A DNA stretch of 64,000 nucleotides from an uncultured Pelagibacteraceae bacterium. Its GTDB lineage: Bacteria > Pseudomonadota > Alphaproteobacteria > Pelagibacterales > Pelagibacteraceae. Where the stretch lies: contig CACJPA010000002.1 of the NCBI GenBank assembly GCA_902595105.1, positions 18,368 through 82,367 on the forward strand. The letters run 5' to 3'. Of this stretch, positions 58,957-64,000 are shown piece by piece. The first letter of the stretch is position 1. Every line of letters begins with the position of its first letter. Made by a program: the position numbers and the translations under genes. The notes beneath the pieces were generated by a model that did not search any database, was not told where the DNA came from, and saw only the letters and a list, made by a program, of their open reading frames with translations.

Positions 58957-60375
58957 TTAATTAGTTTGAGTATCTTTAAATTTAGTAAATCTTTCTTCAA
59001 ACTCAAGTGTAACATTGCCAATTGGACCGTGTCTTTGTTTCCCAATAATAATTTGGGCTAAATGTGCTACCTCGTTCATTTTAGCTTGCCATTCTGCATG
59101 TTCTACAGTTGCTTCTCTTGGCTCTTTTCTAGATAGATAATATCCTTCTCTGTAAACAAACATTACAACATCCGCATCTTGCTCAATTGAACCTGATTCT
59201 CTTAAATCTGCTAGTTGTGGTTTATGATCATCTCTTTGTTCAACTTGTCTTGATAACTGTGAAAGTGCAACGACAGGAACTACAAGCTCTTTTGCAATAG
59301 CTTTTAGTCCTTGTGTAATTTGTGAAATTTCCTGAACTCTACCATCTTTATTGTAAGTTGTTCCTCTCATTAACTGAATATAATCAACAACAATCATATC
59401 CAATCCAAATAGTCTTTTAATCCTTCTTGCTCTATTACTTAAAGCAGCAATACTAATAGCGGGTGTTTCATCAATATAAAGTGGAAGTTCAGCAATATTT
59501 TTAGAAGTCTCAAGAAATTTATCAAATTGATCATCAGAAATTCTTCCTCTTCTTATGTCGTTTGAGCTAATTCGGGCTTGTTCTGAGATTATTCTAGTTG
59601 AGAGTTGCTCAGACGACATCTCTAAAGAGAAAAAAGCTATTGAAGATTTTTTACCACTATCTTGTAATTTTTGAGCAGCATTGAATGCAATATTTGTAGC
59701 AAGTGATGTTTTACCCATTGATGGACGACCCGCAATAATGATCAAGTCAGATTGGTGTAAACCTCCAAGTTTATCATCTAAATCTCTAAGTCCTGTAGGA
59801 ACTCCAACAATTCCCTCTTCATTTTTATATGCAGCAGAAGCCATTTCGATAGTTTGTTTCATGGCATCATCAAATTTTATTAAAGAAGAATTAAACGATC
59901 CTTTTTCAGCCAAATCAAATAATTGTCGTTCAGAATTCTCAATTATCGTTTGACCACTAGTATCAAGGTCATTTAATTTTGCACTATCAATAGTTTCTTC
60001 AGAAATTTTTATTAATTCACGTCTGACAAACATATCGTATATTATTTTTGAATATTCTACTGCCTGTCTTACAGATGTAGAAAATTTAGTTACTTTTACT
60101 AAATATTCTGGAATATTAATGTCATCTTTTTCATCTTCAAAATAATTTTTTAACGTTATTGGATTAGCAAGCATACCTTTGTAGATAAGACTTTCTATTG
60201 CTTCAAAAATCTTTTGATGCATAGGATCATAAAAGTTAATAGAGGAAACAATAGTATTAACTTCATCAAAAATATCATTACTAACTAGTATTGAACCGAT
60301 TACAGCTTGTTCGGCCTCAATGTTGTTTGGTAACTCTTTGAATTTATCTTTAACGATACTTAAATTATTTTCCAT
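58957..60375 (-). CDS. dnaB: Replicative DNA helicase
   Basis: PNNIEAEQAVIGSIL, IIAGRPSMGKTSLATNIA, VDYIQLMRG, DLRESGSIEQDADVV. Confidence 0.97.
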   Translation of the reverse strand: MENNLSIVKDKFKELPNNIEAEQAVIGSILVSNDIFDEVNTIVSSINFYDPMHQKIFEAIESLIYKGMLANPITLKNYFEDEKDDINIPEYLVKVTKFSTSVRQAVEYSKIIYDMFVRRELIKISEETIDSAKLNDLDTSGQTIIENSERQLFDLAEKGSFNSSLIKFDDAMKQTIEMASAAYKNEEGIVGVPTGLRDLDDKLGGLHQSDLIIIAGRPSMGKTSLATNIAFNAAQKLQDSGKKSSIAFFSLEMSSEQLSTRIISEQARISSNDIRRGRISDDQFDKFLETSKNIAELPLYIDETPAISIAALSNRARRIKRLFGLDMIVVDYIQLMRGTTYNKDGRVQEISQITQGLKAIAKELVVPVVALSQLSRQVEQRDDHKPQLADLRESGSIEQDADVVMFVYREGYYLSRKEPREATVEHAEWQAKMNEVAHLAQIIIGKQRHGPIGNVTLEFEERFTKFKDTQTN

Positions 60376-60442
60376 AAATTAAATTTATAGAAAAAATCTA
60401 TTATTTAAATTTTAATTTTTAGCTGTTGAAAAAAATGTATAA

Positions 60443-60901
60443 TTATTGAATTGTATCAGCTGATGTAACATTAACAACTATTTCAGCATCAACTTCAGAG
60501 TGTAAAGAGATTTTAACTTTAAATTTTCCTAAAGATTTAATTTCTTCAACTGGTTGTATCATTGAAGGTTTGATTTCAATTTTATTTTCTTCTTGGATAA
60601 GTTTTGAAATTTCAGTTGGTTTTACTGAACCATAAAGTTCGTTATTTTCGGTACTTAATTTTTGAACTGAGTATTCTTTATTATTGATTTGTTCCGCAAT
60701 TTTAGCTGCTTCTTGTTTCTTCTCATTATCTTTTTTAGATAAATCAGCTTTTATTTTTTCAACTTCTTTAATGTTTTCTTTAGACGCATAAAGTGCTTTT
60801 TTATTAGCTATTAAAAAATTTCTAGCAAAGCCTCTTTTTACATCTATAACTTCACCAATAGATCCAATTCTTTTAACGTTTTCTAATAAAATAACTTTCA
60901 T
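60443..60901 (-). CDS. rplI: 50S ribosomal protein L9
   Basis: [37 protein letters not shown]. Confidence 0.97.
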   Translation of the reverse strand: MKVILLENVKRIGSIGEVIDVKRGFARNFLIANKKALYASKENIKEVEKIKADLSKKDNEKKQEAAKIAEQINNKEYSVQKLSTENNELYGSVKPTEISKLIQEENKIEIKPSMIQPVEEIKSLGKFKVKISLHSEVDAEIVVNVTSADTIQ

Positions 60902-61173
60902 TATAATAAAGCTAGATTTCTTGCTCTCTTAATTGATAGAGATAATTCTCTTTGTTTTTTTTGAGATACGTTTGTAATTCTTGATGGTAAAATTTTTCCA
61001 TTTTCAGAAACATATCTTTTTAAAAGTTTGATATTTTTATAATCAACTTTAGGTGCACCTCTTACTGAAAGTGGGCAAGTTTTTTTAAATTTATATTTAT
61101 TTGGTTGAAAAATACTTAACTTTGCAAAGTTACTTTGCTTTCCTTTTTTATTTCCACTTTGTCTTTTTGGCAT
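60901..61173 (-). CDS. rpsR: 30S ribosomal protein S18
   Basis: [48 protein letters not shown]. Confidence 0.97.
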   Translation of the reverse strand: MPKRQSGNKKGKQSNFAKLSIFQPNKYKFKKTCPLSVRGAPKVDYKNIKLLKRYVSENGKILPSRITNVSQKKQRELSLSIKRARNLALL

Positions 61174-61526
61174 TAGTTTTTAGCACTTTCTTTGTTTTCA
61201 CTATCTTCTTTTTTTCCAAAATAGTTAGTGTCTAAATCAAATTCTTTTACTCTAACTGTTAGATATCTTAATAATTTTTTATCAATAGCCTCATTTTTTT
61301 CTAATTCCTCAACCACTTTACCTTTTCCTTTGATTTTAAAGTGAATGTAACTTCCTTTTTTGTTTTTTTTAATTAGATAGGAAAGGTTAAGAAGGCCCCA
61401 GTTTTCTGTTTTTACAACTTCACCCTCATTTTTTTCAACAATCTTAGAATATTTTTCAGTTAACTGCTTTAACTCACTTGGAGAAGTATCTTGTCTAGCT
61501 ATTATTGTATGTTCGTATAAGTTCAT
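61173..61526 (-). CDS. rpsF: 30S ribosomal protein S6
   Basis: [43 protein letters not shown]. Confidence 0.97.
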   Translation of the reverse strand: MNLYEHTIIARQDTSPSELKQLTEKYSKIVEKNEGEVVKTENWGLLNLSYLIKKNKKGSYIHFKIKGKGKVVEELEKNEAIDKKLLRYLTVRVKEFDLDTNYFGKKEDSENKESAKN

Positions 61527-61613
61527 TTATGTTCTTTAATAAAAAGTGAGGATATACTATTATAAAAGTTCAATTACAATAGATAAAAACACAAATTTAG
61601 TAATATTTTTTAT

Positions 61614-62540
61614 ATGTTTTCAGTAATATTTCCAGGCCAAGGATCTCAAATTGTTGGAATGGGAAAAGAGTTTTATGACAAATTTGAGCTTGTGAAAAGC
61701 CTATTTAAAGAGGCGGACGAAACTTTAAAATATTCAATTTCAAAGCTAATATTAGAAGGACCTAAAGAAGAGCTTGATTTAACAGCAAACACTCAACCAG
61801 CAATTTTTTTAATAAGCTATTCTATATTTAACATTATTAAAAAAGAATTTAATATTGATTTAAATAAAGCAAAGTATTTTGCTGGACATTCATTGGGTGA
61901 GTATTCTGCTTTATCTTGTGCAGGATATTTAAACTTTTCGGAGACATTAAAAATTTTAAGAGTCAGAGGTGATGCTATGCAAAATTCTGTGCCAAAGGGT
62001 GAGGGTGGCATGGTTGCAGTACTTGGTTCGATTGTTGAAGTAATAGAAAAATTATTAAAAGATAATGAATCTAAATTTATAGCACAAATAGCAAATGATA
62101 ATTCAGAAGGACAAATAGTTTTGAGCGGGAAAACACAAGATCTAGAAAAGTTAATTGAAGTATTGAAAGAAAATTCTATTAAAAATATTAAACTTCCAGT
62201 TAGTGCTCCTTTTCATTGTAGCCTTATGAGTAAAGCAACAAAGATTATGACAGAAGAATTAAACAAAATTTCATTTTCTGATGGAAGTAATAATTTGATA
62301 TCAAATGTAACAGCTGAACCCATTTCAAATTCTGAGGATTTAAAATTACTTTTAATTAAACAAATTGAAAATAGAGTAAGATGGAGAGAAAGTGTCTTAA
62401 ATATGGTAAATAATAATGTTGATCATTTTATAGAAATTGGACCTGGGAAAGTTTTGTCAGGTTTGGTAAAAAGAATTAATAGAGAAGTAAAAATTAACAC
62501 TATTAACAGTCTAGAGGATATAGAAAACTTAAAAATATGA
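61614..62540 (+). CDS. fabD: Malonyl CoA-acyl carrier protein transacylase
   Basis: FPGQGSQIVGMG, GHSLGEYSAL, EIGPGKVLSGL. Confidence 0.97.
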   Translation: MFSVIFPGQGSQIVGMGKEFYDKFELVKSLFKEADETLKYSISKLILEGPKEELDLTANTQPAIFLISYSIFNIIKKEFNIDLNKAKYFAGHSLGEYSALSCAGYLNFSETLKILRVRGDAMQNSVPKGEGGMVAVLGSIVEVIEKLLKDNESKFIAQIANDNSEGQIVLSGKTQDLEKLIEVLKENSIKNIKLPVSAPFHCSLMSKATKIMTEELNKISFSDGSNNLISNVTAEPISNSEDLKLLLIKQIENRVRWRESVLNMVNNNVDHFIEIGPGKVLSGLVKRINREVKINTINSLEDIENLKI

Positions 62541-63274
62541 ATGATTTAAAAGATAAAAATATTATTATTACAGGTGCATCTGGAGGTATAGGAAATTCAA
62601 TTGTTAAAAAATTAAATCAAAGTGGTGCTAATATTTTAGCTTCAGGAACCAGAATTGAAAAACTTGAAGAATTAAAAAAGGAATTTGAAAAAATAAATAT
62701 TTTAAAATTTGATATATCTCAAAGTGAAAAAATTGAGGAATTTATTGAAAATGCAACAAAAGAATTGGGCGGCAGTTTAGATTGTATTGTTAATAATGCA
62801 GGCATCACACAAGATAACTTGGCAATTAGAATGAGTTTGGATGAGTGGAAAAAAGTTATTGATGTAAATTTAACTTCAACTTTTTTGATGAGTAAATTTG
62901 CTATAAAAAAAATGTTAAAAAACAAATCTGGAAAAATAGTTAATATTACCTCTGTTGTTGGACATACTGGAAATTTGGGTCAGGCTAACTACACGGCATC
63001 AAAAGCTGGAATAGTTGCAATGTCAAAAAGTTTAGCAATTGAATACGCAAAGAAAAATATCAACGTCAATTGTATCTCCCCGGGATTTATTAAAACTGCG
63101 ATGACAGATAAGATAGATGAAAAGTTTAAAGACGCCATTATATCGAAAATACCTTCAGCTCGTCTAGGAGAGCCTGATGATATTGCAAATGCTGTGTGTT
63201 TTTTATGTTCTGATCAATCCAGCTATATAAATGGTGAGACCTTGCATGTTAATGGTGGCATGTATATGGCTTGA
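62537..63274 (+). CDS. fabG: 3-oxoacyl-ACP reductase
   Basis: ITGASGGIGNSIV, NNAGITQDNL, YTASKAG, SPGFIKTAMTD. Confidence 0.96.
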   Translation: MNDLKDKNIIITGASGGIGNSIVKKLNQSGANILASGTRIEKLEELKKEFEKINILKFDISQSEKIEEFIENATKELGGSLDCIVNNAGITQDNLAIRMSLDEWKKVIDVNLTSTFLMSKFAIKKMLKNKSGKIVNITSVVGHTGNLGQANYTASKAGIVAMSKSLAIEYAKKNINVNCISPGFIKTAMTDKIDEKFKDAIISKIPSARLGEPDDIANAVCFLCSDQSSYINGETLHVNGGMYMA

Positions 63275-63322
63275 CAAAATGGCTTTTTAAACTATTAAGA
63301 ATTTAAAACAAAAAGGATCAAC

Positions 63323-63562
63323 ATGTCAGAAGATGTTTCAAGCAAGGTAAAAAAAATTGTTGCAGACCACTTAGGTATTGACGAAGCAAAAGTAACTGAG
63401 GAATCTAGTTTTATTGATGATTTAGGTGCTGATAGTTTAGATACGGTGGAATTAGTTATGGCTTTCGAAGAAGAATTTGGATCTGAAATATCAGATAGCG
63501 AAGCAGAAAAAATTTTAACTGTAGGTGATGCAGTTAAATTCATCGAAGGAAAAGCAAACTAA
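63323..63562 (+). CDS. acpP: Acyl carrier protein
   Basis: [20 protein letters not shown] phosphopantetheine site. Confidence 0.97.
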   Translation: MSEDVSSKVKKIVADHLGIDEAKVTEESSFIDDLGADSLDTVELVMAFEEEFGSEISDSEAEKILTVGDAVKFIEGKAN

Positions 63563-63569
63563 TTTACTA

Positions 63570-64000
63570 ATGCCCTCGCAAAACGATGGGGTTATGATAA
63601 TTTTATCATCTCCTTCGGGAGCTGGTAAAACAACATTAGTAAAAAAATTATCAAGATTAGATAATTATGAAATCTCTATTTCTCACACTACAAGACGGCC
63701 AAGACTAAACGAGACAGAAGATGAAGATTATTTTTTTGTTGGTGATGAAGAGTTTAAGAGACTGATTAAAAACCAGGAGTTTCTAGAGTATGCAAAAGTT
63801 TTTAATCATTTGTATGGTACCACAAGAACTCCAGTAATCGACAAGTTAAATAAAAATAAAAATGTTTTATTTGATATTGATTGGCAAGGAGCTGATCAAA
63901 TTAAAAATAAAAAACTTGATTATAAATTAATTTCATTCTTTATTTTACCTCCAAGTAAAGAAATTTTATTTGAGAGATTATCTAAGAGACATATGGAAGA
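63570..64000 (+). CDS. gmk: Guanylate kinase (3' truncated by window end; not in the ORF track)
   Basis: ATG at 63570; translates [27 protein letters not shown]...[23 protein letters not shown]...[14 protein letters not shown]. Confidence 0.95.
   Translation, partial: MPSQNDGVMIILSSPSGAGKTTLVKKLSRLDNYEISISHTTRRPRLNETEDEDYFFVGDEEFKRLIKNQEFLEYAKVFNHLYGTTRTPVIDKLNKNKNVLFDIDWQGADQIKNKKLDYKLISFFILPPSKEILFERLSKRHME

Noticed and set aside
1-64000. CRISPR arrays, transposases, prophage, rRNA or tRNA genes
   Set aside because: Read for these on both strands; no repeat-spacer pattern, transposase, phage structural gene, rRNA or tRNA fold was recognised. Intergenic space is too small for most of them, though a formal tRNA scan was not possible.

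Overview
This is a very AT-rich, tightly packed bacterial chromosome segment. Gene content and style (tiny or overlapping intergenic gaps, tandem glycine riboswitch on gcvT, EhuBCDA, compact C1 modules) look like a streamlined marine alphaproteobacterium of the SAR11/Pelagibacterales type; that assignment is inference. I see about 67 genes. In order they are: a branched-chain amino acid ABC transporter (livHMGF); a YcsI-like hydro-lyase with 5-oxoprolinase pxpA and pxpBC; a tandem glycine riboswitch with gcvTHP; an amine oxidase / DUF1365 / CFA-synthase-like / DUF3833 / SDR / TspO cluster; selO; a Mo formate dehydrogenase (fused NuoE-NuoF-type subunit plus alpha subunit) with fdhD, a second NAD-type formate dehydrogenase, an HPP protein, an IscU-like protein, mobA and moeA; a creatinase, glycine amidinotransferase and threonine aldolase cluster; a GlxA-type regulator divergent from an NMT1-type ABC transporter with DHDPS-family, enolase-superfamily and 2-hydroxyacid dehydrogenase genes; a converging PhyH, TPR-GT9-like and double Gfo/Idh/MocA operon; MOSC; ehuBCDA; transporters; gshA/gshB; a PhnZ-like HD protein; purF-cvpA; an RND protein; dnaB-rplI-rpsR-rpsF; and fabD-fabG-acpP-gmk (gmk truncated by the window end). 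No tRNA, rRNA, CRISPR, transposase or prophage was recognised. The best candidates for undescribed biology are the AGAT plus creatinase-type module without an evident methyltransferase, the uncharacterised acid-catabolism locus at 34-41 kb, and the PhnZ/MIOX-like HD protein.
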